From Nemania diffusa (Eukaryota; Ascomycota; Sordariomycetes; Xylariales; Xylariaceae), in NCBI GenBank assembly GCA_038501195.1, contig JBBPUQ010000008.1:2986501-3050500 (forward strand): DNA of 64,000 nt, written 5' to 3'. A program made the position numbers and the translations under genes. The notes beneath the pieces are model-generated. The model was not told the origin of the DNA and did no database searches. It was given only the letters and a program-made list of their open reading frames with translations. This document shows positions 49,501-63,400 of the stretch, in pieces; positions within the stretch are counted from its first letter, which is position 1; every line of letters starts with the position of its first letter.

Positions 49501-52379
49501 ATATATAATTATATAAATGAATATTTATTTTATATATTAGCAGAGATTTTATTTATATTTCTTTTAAAATTAAATTATTAATAAAAACATAATATAACTA
49601 GCTTTATATTTTATTTATATACAATTTATATATATTATTATATATATATAATTTATTTAATATTAATTATATTAAACTAATAACTTAATAGAACTTATAT
49701 ATATGCACTAAATGTATATAACTAAGATTTAAACCAGGACTTTTATTAAGTAACTAAATAAATAAAAAATATAAAGACCTACTAAGATTTATAAACCTAT
49801 AGGTTTTATATATATATATATGTAAATAACCTATGTATAACTTTTTTAGTTATATTCTTTTTTGTAATATATATATATAAATTAATATAAAACTTTAAAA
49901 CTTAAAAATAAACTTTAAACTTTATAAATTATTCCGAATTTTTATATATATATATATATATATAAAGTTTTATTAATATTAATTAATAAATGTTAAATAT
50001 AATTATAAATTAACAAAATAAAAAAACAAAATTAATATTATTTATTAAAAGTAGTTTTTATATTTGATTTTTGAACTTTTTATATAATAAAAAAAAAAAT
50101 ATAGTAATTTTTATTATAAAAGTAAAAAATATATTAACTTAAATTACTATATAAATAAAAACTTAATATATTATAATAGTAAAATGTTATATAATATATT
50201 AATTTTGTTTTTATATAATTAAATAATTAAATAGTAAAAAAAGTTATAAAAAACTTTATTATTATAATAATAATAAAATTATTTTAAATAGCTATATTTA
50301 TATTAAAACTTATATTTTTTATTATTTTAAATTATAAAAGTTTTAATAATAAATTTATATATAAAAATATAAATAAAAAAAGTATTATTTTATTTAAAAT
50401 TTATAAAAAAAAAACTAATTTAAAATAATAAAATATTATAATTAATTTAAATAAATTATTTAAAAAAATATATATAATTATATATATAATTTAATATTTA
50501 TTAAATTATATATAATTAAAAATTAAAAGTAATTATTTTATATAATTAATTAAAATAAATTTTAATAATTAAATTATATATTAATTTTTTTATATTAATT
50601 ATTTATTTAAAATAAAACTATTTATTATATTTAAATAAAAAGTAAATGTTTAATTTTAAAAATTCTTTTTAAATAAAAAATTTATAAAACTAGTTATTTT
50701 ATATATAAAAAAAAATATATATATATATTTATTATATAAATAATATTAATTTTAATATTTATATTAATAAATATATTAAAACTTTTAATTATATAAATGA
50801 ATTATTTAATATTATAATTAATTATATAAAAATTAATAATATTAATATATATTATAATATTTAATATAAATAATTAAATATTTATTTTTTTTATATAAAT
50901 AAAAATTTAAAAATTTATAATTATTTTTAAAATTTTTATTATATATTTTATATTTTTTTTTATATATAAAAATTAATTATATAATTTTTTATTTATTTAA
51001 ATTATTTATAATAATTTAATTAAAATAATTTAATTTATTATATTTATTAAAATATAATAATTTAATTAAAACTATAATAATAAATTATATAATATATTAT
51101 ATAATAAAGTTTAAATTTTTATTTTAATATATTATTAATTTAAAATTATTAAAAAATAATATTATATAATATTTTTTTTTATATTAAAAAAAAAAAACTA
51201 AATAATATTATTTTAAATATATTAATTTAATATATAAATAAAATAAAAGTTATATAATATTTAACAATTATTTTAATATAATAATTAATTATAATTAATA
51301 TTAAATTAATTAAATTATTATTATTTTTATATAAATAAAATAAAACAATTTAATAAAAATAATATTTAAAATATTAAAAATTATAATTAATAAATTTTAA
51401 TTTATATAATATATTTTAAAATTTAATTATTATAAAAAAATATTACTTTATATAATAATTATATAAATATATTTTAATATATTTAAATTTAAATTTATTT
51501 TAATTAATTAAAAATTTATATATAAAGTTTTATTTTTTAATTTATAAATAATATTATAAGTTTTTTTTAATTAAAAAATAAATTATTATTATATAACAAA
51601 TATTTATTTTATTAATAAATAATATAATATTAAATATTTAAAATAATTATATAATTATAATTTTAAAAAAAACTTTTATTAAAAAATATAATAATTATAT
51701 AATAAAAATAATAAAAATAATAAAAAATGTTTTATTTATAAAAAGTTTAATTATTAATATATTAATTATAACTAATAAAAAAAATCAAAAATAAAAAAAT
51801 AATCTTTTATTATATATAATATTTTAAAATAAAAGATTTTATTATATAAAAAATATAATATATTTATATTAAATTATAAAAGTAATAAAAACTTTTTATA
51901 TAATAATAAATTTAATAATAACTTAAATTTTAAAATTAAAAATAAAATAATTTAATTTTTAATAAATTTAATATATTTTTATTATATAATAAAAAAAAAT
52001 ATATATATTTAAAACTAAATATTAATATTAAATAATTTTTATTTAAATAATTAATATAATATAAAATATTAAAATATTTTATAAAATATTAATATAATTA
52101 AAATTTTAATTATTAAAAAAGTTTAAATTAAAACTTTTATATAAAAAAACTTTTTTATATAAATAAATTAAACTTTAAATAATATAATAATTTAATTTAA
52201 TAATATTAAAAACTTTAAAATTATAAATATTATAATTATTTTAATATTAATTAAATTAATTAAATTTTATATTTTAAATATATTAATTTTAATTTTATTA
52301 TTATTATAAAATATAAATTAATTATATATTTATTTTAATAATATATAAAATATAATTATATAATAAAATAATTATATAA
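46571..52379. other. extremely AT-rich block downstream of the P450
   Basis: The first ~230 bp are ordinary 3' flank with a T/A homopolymer near 46650. Then follow 5.5 kb of nearly pure A/T in which some 60-base lines contain a single G or C (for example 50401-50460). The only structured piece is the palindromic MITE at 47834-48044. Slightly less mutated patches occur at 48700-48900 and 49690-49860 and share words such as AAAGACCTA and AGGTTTT, perhaps remnants of another repeat pair. No gene. Confidence 0.65.
47834..48044. mobile_element. palindromic MITE, 211 bp, TA target duplication
   Basis: The left half (from CAGATTGCTATAAGGGGTCA) is repeated inverted in the right half over nearly the full length, with scattered mismatches. 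The centre, CCAAACCTACCTATAGGTAG, is perfectly palindromic. TA flanks both ends (47832-47833 and 48045-48046). There is no coding capacity. It can form a ~100-bp stem. Its GC content is normal in the middle of the most AT-rich block, so it inserted after RIP or was too short to be mutated. Confidence 0.88.
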
Positions 52380-52594
52380 TGTTATAATTAATATATTTAA
52401 ATAAAATAAAACTTGCAAATAAAATATTATTTATATATTAATTATAAAAAAAAAAAAAAAAAAGATTATTTTAAGTTTAATTTATATAAGTATATATTTA
52501 TAAATATATAATAAATTATATATATAAACTAAAAACTTTATTTTAATCATAAATATTATTTTAAATATTATTTAATTTAACTATTTAGTTATAA
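52380..52594 (+). repeat. left LTR, heavily mutated
   Basis: Same start as the right LTR and alignable along its length. Nearly all positions where the right copy has G or C read A or T here. It contains an 18-base A run that is interrupted in the right copy. Confidence 0.65.
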
Positions 52595-55500
52595 CTACTT
52601 TTTTTATTAAAAAAATCTCGTTTTAAAATTAATACTTTAAAAATTTAAATTTATTATTTATATTTTAATAAAAAAAAAAATTACTTTAAATATTTACTTT
52701 AATATTACTATATTATAAATGTTTATTTTATAAAAATATATAAAGCTTTTTTATAAATAGTTGCTATAAAATTATAATAATTTTATTTATAATTATATTT
52801 ATATTTATATTTTTTTTTTGCGATTTTTTAATTATTTTTATAAAATCTTTTTTTAATATATTATTATTTTATATACTTTTAAAAATTTACTTTTTTTTAC
52901 TGCTTATAGCTATTTTTTTAACTGTTTTAAAAGTTTTGCTGTTTTAAAATTTATTTTATAAAATATTAGCAATATTTTAATTGAATTTTTAAAGTTATTT
53001 ATAAAATATTATTAATTGTTAAAATTTTATTTTTTTTAATTAATTTAATATTGTAGAATTTTTTTGTAATAAAATTATAAAATATATATTTGTTTTATTT
53101 TTTATTTTTATTTATTTTTTACAGAAAAAATTATTTTGTTTTTAAGTTTATTTATTTGCTGTTTTAATAATAAATTATTTAAAAACTTTTATAATTAATT
53201 AATATAATATAAATTTATTAATTTTTAATTATTTAAAACTTTTAATTAAAAAATAATAAAGCTTATTTATTTAAAAATTTTAAAATATTATTAAATAAAA
53301 AAATAATTTAATTTATTAAAAAATTTATTAATAATTTAAAACTAATATTTTTTTATAATAAATATATAATTATTTATTTTAAAATCAAGTTTTTATTTAT
53401 ATCGATTTTTTTAATATATTATTTTTTTTAAGTTTGTTTAAATATTGTTTATATTATTTTTATATATTGTTTAATAATATTAACTTTTTATTAAATTTTT
53501 TTTTGATTTAATTATTTAATTAAAAATAAATTTATAAATTTTTATATTTTGTTTTTTTAGTTGTAATAACTAAATATTAAAAATTTAAACAATATTTTAT
53601 ATAGCTATAATTTTATTAAATTATATAATAATAATATAATAATAAAATTTATTATTAATAATATATTTACTTAATTATTTTAATAATAATTGCAAAAAAA
53701 ACATAGTTATTAATTTAAATATTTAATAACAATTTTAGCTTATTTTATAAATTTATAATATTTTATTAACAATAAAATTTATTTAATATTTAATATTTTT
53801 ATTAATTTATTAATAAAAAAAAAAATAAATTAAAATTTTTAATTTAAATTAATTTGTTTTAATAATTTAAAAACTTTAAATAAACTTTTATAATATAGTT
53901 ATATTATTTTTTATATAATTATTAATTTATTATAAAATATTAATTATAATAATTTATTAAATTAATTTATTATTATAAATATAAATTTACTTTTTTTTTT
54001 ATTTATTATTATTTTTTTAAAATTAATAACTATATATTAAAACAATTATAAAAATATAAAAATAAATTATAATAACTTTAAAATTTTATTTTTTAATATT
54101 TTTATTAATTAATATTTAAAATAATTAATAATATATTTGTTATAATTTATTATTAATTTAAATTATTAATATTATAATAATATTAGCTTTTTTATTTTGT
54201 TATATTTAAAATAAACTATTGTTATTTTATTATAAATTTTTTTTAAAAGTTTTATAAAAAAATAATTTATTTATAAAACTATAAATTGTTTTTTATAAAT
54301 TATTAAATTTTTATTTAAAACTTAATTTTTAAATTAATTTAATTATATTTTAATTTAATATATTTTTAAATTAAAAAATTTCCGATTATATTTTAAAACT
54401 TTATTAATTAATAATATTATAAATAATAATATATTAATTTTTATATTTTATTTTAAATAAAATAATTTAATTATTAAATTTATATTTATAAGTTTTTTTT
54501 TTTTATTTATTAGTTTAAATAAAATTATATATTATTAATATTTTATTTTATTTTTTTAAGTTTATAAGTTTTTTTGTTTTTTTAATAATAAATTAGTTAT
54601 TATATTTTTTAATTTTAGTTAATATATAATAATAAAATAATATTAAATTATTAAATTTATTTAATTAATTTATTAAAAATTTAATTATTATTTAATATTA
54701 AAAAACTTAAAAGTTTAATAATTAGTTATAATTAAAAATAATTATTTTTTTTATATATTTATTAATTTAAATTGTTAATATTTAAGCTTTTTAATTACTG
54801 TTAATATTTTTTTATTTAAAATATTATAGTTTAGTTTTTTTTTATATAAAGTTTTTAAATAATATATAATAAAGTATTAAAAACTATTTTTTTTTTTTTA
54901 TAATAAAACTTTTATTACTATTTTATTAAAAATATTAGTTTTTATTTAAGTTTTTTTATTATAATTATAATAAGTTAATATTAATATTAAAATTAGTTAT
55001 TTTTTAAACTTTAAAAAAGCTATTTTATAGTTTTTGTTTTATTAAAATATTATATTTTTTTTAATTAATTTAAATAAAAGTTTTGTTTTATAATTATATT
55101 TTAAAATAAATTAACAATAAAAGTTATAAAATTTTAAAAACAATTAAACTGTTTTTATATTTATTAATTATTTTTAGTTTTATATTACTGCAATTTTTTT
55201 AAAGTTTATTTTTATTTTATTTTTTTTTATAATAAATTTTAAATATTTAATTTTAATAATATAAAACTTATATTTTTTTAAATTAGTTTATAAGTTTATA
55301 TTTTATAGCTTTTTTAATATTTTTTTTATATATTGTTTATATTTTTTTAAATTATTTAAATAAATAAATATATTATTAATATAAATATTATAAAAATTAT
55401 TTAAATATTTTTTTAAAACATTGTTTATATATTATTAAAAAATAGTTAATTTATTAATTAATTTAAAAAGCAATATTTTATATTTAAAAAAACTATATTT

Positions 55501-58500
55501 TATTTTAAAAATAATTAAATTTTTATAATTTAAATATATATAAATTTAATAAAATATTTGTTATATATTGATTTTTATAAAAATGTTAGTTTTAACGATT
55601 TAAATTAAAGTTTCGTTTATTAAAAGTAAAAAATAACAGTTTTTTTTTATAATAGCATTGATTTTTTAATAATTAATATAAAATTTTAGCTTTTTATTTA
55701 GTTTTAAAATAAATAATACTAATATAATAAACAGAACATTTTTTAAAACAATAAATTTTTTATATAAGTTTTTTATTATATACTTTTTTATAATTTTTAA
55801 TTTTTTAATTAATAATTTATATAAAAAATAATTAATTAAATTATTAATAGTTTTATTAAAAATAAAATTAATTTAATAGTTTATAAGTTAATTTAATAAT
55901 AATTAGTTTAAATTTATTTTATTAAATATATAAAATAAAAAGCAGTATTTTTTTAAAACTTGTTTTTATATCTTTTTTTTCAATTTTTTGTTTTTTTTAT
56001 TAAAAAATATTTTGTTATATTTTTTATTTTAAATTACTATATTAATTTTATTAATACTAATAATATATAACTTAATTTATTTATAATAAATAAACTTTAT
56101 AAAAAAAGCAGTTTTAATAATAGTAATATTTATTAATAATTTATATTTATATTATTTTATTATATTTTTTTACAACTTATATAGTTTTTATTTATTATAT
56201 TTTTAATTTATTTTTTTAAATAAATTTAATAGTAATAAAAAAACTTTTTTTATTTTAACTATTTATAGCTAGCAATTTATTTTCTATATATTTTTATATA
56301 AAAAGTTTTTATAAAATTTAAAAGATTTTTTTTATTATATTTTTTACAATATAGTTTTTTTAAATATTTTTATAACTATATTTATTTTTTTATTTATTAT
56401 AAGTTTTTTATTTAAAAGTAAAAAAATATAACAATATTATTTATAATTTATTAAAATATTATATTATTTATAAAATACTTTTTTAATTAAAAAGTTATAT
56501 TTTATATTAATTATTATAAAAAATATATTTTTATAAATAAAAGTTTATTATTAATACTTAGTTAACTTTTTAATATAAACTAATATTATATTTAATTATA
56601 ATTTATTTAATAAAATTGTTATAAATTATAATGTTTATTTTTGTTATAATTTTTTTAACAAATGTTATATTTATAAAAATATATTTATTTATTTTTATAT
56701 TAGCTAAAGCTTTAATAATAAAAGTTTATTTATTTATTTTTATTATAGTAGTTATTAAAAATAAATTTTTATTTAAAAATAATATTAAAAATTTTTTTAT
56801 ATTATTTATAATTAGCTTATTTAATAACATTTTTAAAAAAAAATTTAATAATTCTAAAATTAAACTTTTTTTTATTTTTAATTTTTAATTTATTTAATAT
56901 TTTTATATTTTAAATTATATAATTAATAGTTTAATTTTTTAGCTTTTAGTAATAATTATTATAAGTTTATTTATTTAAAAATATTTTCAAATTTAATATT
57001 TTTTTTTTTAATAAATAAAATATTTTTTTTTTTTTATAAATTAGTTAATTTTTTTTTTATAAATTTTAAATATATTTTTTTTAAAAATATATTAATTGTT
57101 TTAATATTTTTACTGCTTAAAATAGTTTTAAACTATTTTTTCTGTTTTTTTTTATATTATTTGTTTAATATATTATTTTTATTTAAAATATAAATTAAAT
57201 ATTTATATTAAAATACAAACTTTTTATATATTACTTTTTTATTTAAATATTAAAATATTATTTAATTTTTAATTTATTTTAAAAAATAAATATTAAACTT
57301 TTTTTTTTATTAAAACTTAAAAAAAAATTGTTTATTAATTAAATATATAAACTAGTTTTTAAAAGTTTAAAAATTTATTAATTTTTTTAGTTTATAGTTT
57401 TTTTATTTTGTTTGAGTTTTTTTTTTTTTGTTTAAATCGCTATATTATTTAACTAAATGTTTTAACAATTTTACAAATATAATAATTTGCTTTAAATAAA
57501 TATTTTTTAAATAAAGTTATAAATTATTAATAATAATATTATTTAAATAAAATTTAATGTTTTTTATTTTTATAATATTATTTATAAACTAATTTATATT
57601 AATTAATAAATAATTAAATTAATATTAAAGCTATATTTTAAAATTTATTTTGTTTTTTTGAAAGTTATTATAAAAAATAGTAATTTTTATTTTAGCGGAT
57701 TTTTTATATTTTAAATTATTAAAATTTATTATATTAACAATAATATAAAATATAATAATTTAATTAATAATACTTATTATAATAGTTTAATTTATAACTA
57801 TTAATATAATTCGATTTTAAATAATTAAATTATTAATTAATTAGTTAATTTTATTTAGTTTAATTTTTTTTTTTTTTAAAGTTTGTTTAATTTAGTTTAA
57901 TTTTACTGCAGTTAATTTAGCTTTTAATATAGCTTTATATTAAATTTATTCAATATATTTAATTATAAAAACAATAATTTAATTTAGCTTTTGTTTTTAT
58001 ATATATATATTAATATTTATTAAATTATATATTTTATAACTTAAGTTTTAAGTAGCAACTTTTTTAAATATAATAGTTCGATTAATTTTTATAGCTTTAT
58101 AAAAAATAAAAATATTTATAATATTATAAAAATTAAAATAAACTATTTTATTTATATTAATAGTTGTTATAAAAAAAAATTTTAAATTTTAAGCTTTTAT
58201 TTAATATTTTTTAGTAAATTTATATATATAAGCAACAATATTTTTATAAACTTTATTTATTATAAAATTTTAATATTTTTTAAAAAACTTTAAAAATTTA
58301 ATGTTTTATTAAAACTTTTTATAAACTATAGCTTTTTTTTTTTTATTAGTAAAATTGTTATTTTTATTATATTTTTTTATATAAAAAAATATTCAATTAA
58401 TTATTAAAATTATATAAAAAAATCAGTAATAAAAATTAGTTTTAAAAGTTTTATTAAATTAAATATAATATTTTATAAAATTAAACAAGTTAAATTTAAT

Positions 58501-58673
58501 AACTAAAAAGTTGTTTAAAAAAATAGTTAATTTTTTATTGTTTAAAATGTTTATATAGCGTAGTAAGCTAGCAAAAATAATTAATACATTTATTATATAA
58601 ACAACTTAATTAATTAAATTAATTTAATTAAATATAAAACTTTATAGCTATAATATGTTAAAAATTTTACAAT

Positions 58674-58890
58674 TGTTATAATTAATATATTTAAATAAAA
58701 TAAAGCTTGCAAATAAAATACTATTTATATATTAATCATAAAATAAAAAAAAAGAAGAGACTATTCTAGGCCTAGTTTATGTAAGTGTGTATTTATAAGT
58801 ATACAGTAGGTTATATATGCAAGCCAAAAGCTTTACTTTAGCTGCAAGTGCTACTTTAGGTGCCACTTGGTTTAGCTATCTAGCTGTAAC
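58674..58890 (+). repeat. right LTR, partly unmutated
   Basis: Retains GC-containing words (GGCCTAGTTTATGTAAGTGT, GTGCCACTTGGTTTAGC) that read AT-only in the left LTR. The change from mutated to less mutated sequence happens inside the repeat, near 58755. Confidence 0.65.
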
Positions 58891-58891
58891 T

Positions 58892-61424
58892 TATAATATT
58901 AATTATATAAAAATAAAAATATTTATTTTTTAATATTAGTTAATTAAAAATTATAAGTTATTTTATAAAATAAAAACTTTAAAAATTATATTATTGATTT
59001 AAATATTTTTATATAAAAAAATTTATAAAATTATTATAAAAAACTAAATATAATAATATTAATATTTTAATATTTTAAAAAATCAAAAAATTTTACTATT
59101 ATTATTAATTATATAATTAAACTTTAAAAAAATTTAAGTTTTTATTAAAAAATAAATATAATTTTAATTATAAAATTATTATTAATATTATATAAATTAA
59201 TAAATAATCGACTTTATATATAATTAATATAAATATTTTGTTTTAAATAATTAAATTTATAAAATTTTTAAATATATATAATATTTAAAATATATTATAT
59301 TAATATTAAATTTTAATATATTAAAAATTATTTAATTATATTATATATAATTTTAATATAAATTTTTTATTTAAAAAATTTTATAATAATATATAACTAA
59401 TTAAAATTTTATATAAAAAAATATTTATTAAAATATATTAAACTATTAAAAAAGTTAAATAAATATATATATTATTTTATTATATATTTAATATTTTATA
59501 TAAAAAAATCGATTATTATATAAATAAAAAAATAATATTATAAATAATTATAAAAACTTTAAATAATATAATTAAATTAAATAGTTTTATATTTATTTTA
59601 TTAATTTTTAAAGTTTATTTTAAAATTAATAGTAATTTATTTTTTTTATTAAAAATTATTTAAAAAATAAAAATTATATAAAAAATTATAAAAATATTAA
59701 AAAATATTTATATAAAAGTTAATATTAATTATATTATATAAATTAAAAATAAATTAATATTATTATATAAAGTATTTTTTTTATTTTTTTAAAATAAAAT
59801 TATAATATAAAAAAAACAAAAAAACTAAATAAAATTATATAAAATTTTTATAATTAAAAATTATAATATTATAATTAATATAATAAATAAAATATAATTA
59901 AAAATTTTATTTATTATATAATAAATTAAATTATATTATTAATAAAAAATTATATTTAATTTATTATATAAAAAAAATAACTTTTTATATAATTTTTTTT
60001 AAATTATTAAATAATTATAATTTTAATATAAAAATAACTTAAAAAAATTATTTATAATTATTAATAATTAATATTTTATATTAAAAAAAATTAACAATTA
60101 TATTTTAATTATATAATTAAAATAAAATAATATAATTATTATATTTAATATATTTTTTAAATAATTAAATATAATTAAAATAAATATATTAATAATTTAA
60201 AATATATTTTAATTTATACAATATAATTTAAATTAATATAACTAAATAAAAATTTTTTAAATTAAATTTATATAAAAAATTAAAAATAAAACAATTAAAT
60301 TATATAAAAAATTTAAATTAATTATATAAAGTTATAAAAATAATAATAAAGTTTAAATTTTTATATAAATATTAATAATTTAATATATAAACTAATAATT
60401 TATTATAATTTTAAAACTATTATTAATTTAAAACTATAATATATATATAAAATTATAAAATATTTTTTAAATATATATATAATTATATAATAAATTAAAT
60501 TAAAAAATTTATATTTATTTATTAAAAAAATTAAAAAATAAATATTTAATAAATATTATATTTTAAATTATATAATTATTATATAAATTAATTAAATTAA
60601 AATTATATTAATATAAAATTTATTATAAATATTACTATTAAAAATTAAATATAAAAATATTTATATATAATTTATATTTTTTATATATTAAAAAGAAATC
60701 TAATAAATTTATAATTATAAAATTTTAAATAAATAATATTTTTAATATTATATTTAAAAAGTTTTTATATAAAAAAAAAACTAAACTATTATTTTATATA
60801 AAATTAAAAATAAAATTAATATTTAAATATTTTATTAAATTTAATAAAAATAAAATTTAAATAAATAAATAAGATTTTTTTTTTATTTAATAAAAATAAA
60901 TTAAATAATTATATATTATTAATTTTTATATAAAAAATTACTTTTAATAATATATTATTTAATAAATTTAAAATATATATATTATATTAATATATTAATT
61001 AAAAATATTATATAATTTATTAATTATTATATAAATTTAAAAATTATTAAAAAATAATATTAAAATATTAAATATATAAATATAATAATAAATTAATAAT
61101 ATATAATAAAAACTATATTATATATTTTTAAATTTTAATTATATAAAAACTTTTATTTTTATTAATAAAATATTTATAAATAATAAAAATTTAAATTTTT
61201 AAATTAAATTTATAATTATATTAATTAATAAAAATTATATAAAAAATATTTTTATAATTAAAAATAATATTATTTATTAAAATTTAATTAAATATAAATA
61301 AATTATATATAATATATTAATAAATAAATTATATAATATAGTTAATAAATTTAATTATATTATTATATTTAATATAATTTTTTAAAAAATTATTTATATA
61401 ATAAAATTATTAATTATATTATTA
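58892..61424. other. extremely AT-rich block, no gene
   Basis: Two and a half kilobases of nearly pure A/T between two LTR elements. No open frame of credible composition and no structured repeat found. Confidence 0.65.
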
Positions 61425-61429
61425 GTTAT

Positions 61430-61751
61430 TGTTAATACTATATTTATATATATATTAAATATATTATATATATAATATATATAGTTTATATAATAATTAC
61501 AACTTATAATTTAGTTAATTAAACTTTAATTTAATTAACTGCAAATTATTTGACTTATTAATTACTTGATTTATAAATTATATAATTTATAAGTTATTTG
61601 ACTTATATAGCTTTATATAGCTTATATAATAGTTTATATTATTTATATTTTAAATTTAGAAATTATAATATTTAAAAACTTTGATTTTAATATTACTGCT
61701 TTATATATAACTTTTAATTATATAATATTATTATAATATAATTAACTAATA
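61430..61751 (+). repeat. left LTR, RIP-mutated
   Basis: Aligns without indels to 63401-63722 (constant offset 1971). In the stretch 61570-61629 against 63541-63600 there are 22 differences in 60 positions, and all are C to T or G to A relative to the right LTR. Confidence 0.9.
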
Positions 61752-62358
61752 TTAATTAATAGTTTATTAGCAACTACAAATTAGCAAAATAAAAAAAACA
61801 AAACATATTTACTTGTTAAACTTTTATATTTTTAGCTTTATATTATTTTGTTTAATAAAAAAAAAAAAAAATCAACTTTAGTTAACTTTATATATAATAA
61901 AACTTACATTACTATTTTGCTTACTAAATTAAATATAAATTAACTTATATATAATTAACTAGATTAAACTACAAGCTATATTATAACTTTTTATATTAAC
62001 AAATTTATAAAGCAGAATTAATTTTTAACTAGTTATAATTTGTTTAATTAAACTATAACCGATTAAATTAAACTATTAAATATTTAACAACTTTTTTATA
62101 TATTTATTTTTTTAATTTGTTTTAGCTTTAAACCAACATATAAAAAAAAAGTTAAAACTTATATGCATTTTGCTTGCTAAACTATATTGTAATTAGCTAA
62201 TGTACTTTTTGTACAGTTAAAAAAAACGCGACTTAAGTCAACGCATTGCTTAGACTAGTGTTAACTCTATAACCCCCCCCCTCTCTCCTTCCCTGGACAA
62301 CGACCTACTATGTCGTTGACTAACCACCCGACTAAGGGCGAGACCAGTCAATCAACCA

Positions 62359-62620
62359 GGTCAGGGGCTAGTCACCTGACTAGGTCAGGGACCAGTCACC
62401 TGACCAGGTCAGGGACCAGTCACCTGACCAGGTTAGGGACTAGTTAATTGACCAGGTCAGGGACCAGTTAATTGACCAAGTCAAGGACCAGTCAATTGAC
62501 CGAATCAGGGACCAGTCACCTGACTGGACCTAAGGTTAGTCAATCGACCAGTCTAGGGACCAGTCACCTGACTGGACCTAAGGTCAGTCAATCGGCCAGT
62601 CCAGGGACCAGTTAACCACC
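62359..62620. repeat. 24-bp minisatellite turning into 48-bp higher-order repeat
   Basis: The unit GGTCAGGGACCAGTCACCTG plus ACCA (24 bp) starts at 62359, 62383, 62407, 62431, 62455, 62479 and 62503. After that a 48-bp unit, twice the basic period, is repeated with few changes. The unit contains GGTCA/TGACC inverted pairs, so single units can fold back. Confidence 0.85.
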
Positions 62621-63074
62621 TGACCTAGACGACGATTATATAACGTACGAAGAAATGAGCCGAGAGAGCAATATCTTACTAGGGCTTTAGCGAAAATATA
62701 CTAGCTTAAAGTACTAGAACAACAACTTGTGTCGAAATCGACTTAACGGAGCTAGCGATAAACAATATACTACATACGTTGCAAAAGTGTTTTTTAACAG
62801 CGTATAATATATAGACGAATCAACAGCGGCCGAGTTCGACAGTATTTTCTGCAGTTAAACAGCGACTTAGTTTAACCAGATCAATCGACGATTTCGGAGA
62901 GAATTGATCGAAGTTATCGAGAGAGATGCCGGCTTTTTTCTAGGGTCGACATATACCGAGAGACTTGTCCAATTCTTCGAATCCGGAGGCCTTGAAGGTT
63001 GTACGACCTAGACTTTCCTAGACCTACCTGGACCTAGACCTTCCTGACTGTCGCCGACAGTCACTCATTTCGAC

Positions 63075-63285
63075 CTACTTATATAGTAGGCCCTAGGACC
63101 TTCTCGGACCCCCTCGACCCCCTAGGACCCCTTTGGACCCCTTGACCCCCTTGACCCTTTGACCCTCTCGACCCCCCTTGGTCCTCTACACCCCTCGACC
63201 CCTCTCGACCACCTAGGACCCCCCCACCCCCTAGGACCCTGTCGACAACCCTTGACCCCTAGAACCCCTGACCTTCTTACCCTCG
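63075..63285. repeat. C-rich, G-poor degenerate repeat with G-quadruplex potential on the minus strand
   Basis: Runs of 3-7 C are spaced every 8-12 bases in words such as CTCGACCCC and CTAGGACCCC. On the minus strand this gives at least five G runs of four or more with short loops between 63109 and 63150, matching the usual G-quadruplex pattern. It lies inside the non-coding LTR element upstream of its right LTR. Confidence 0.7.
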
Positions 63286-63400
63286 GTCAGCCTTGGTCTT
63301 TTATACCTCTTCGATTTGCTTGTACAACGAGCGATAAGTGTTGAATAGACGGCGAGCGGATGAAATACATACGAATAGATCAAAAGAGAAAAGTTGCCAG

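Larger units (their letters stand above)
52380..58891. mobile_element. RIP-degraded LTR retrotransposon, ~6.5 kb
   Basis: Two ~215-bp direct repeats (52380-52594 and 58674-58890), both starting TGTTATAATTAATATATTTA, enclose ~6 kb of extremely AT-rich DNA. Length and layout fit a full-size LTR retrotransposon (gypsy or copia type cannot be told). The interior has only base-composition ORFs. A 5-bp TATAA before the left LTR and after the right one may be the target duplication, but in such AT-rich DNA this is weak evidence. Confidence 0.65.

Noticed and set aside
46800..61400. Possible mitochondrial or organelle-derived DNA because of the extreme AT content
   Set aside because: No mitochondrial gene, rRNA or tRNA is recognisable. 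LTR pairs and transition-only differences point to RIP-mutated nuclear repeats.
63159..63344. Pro/Leu-rich open frame
   Set aside because: It is the translation of the C-rich degenerate repeat inside the non-coding LTR element, not a gene.
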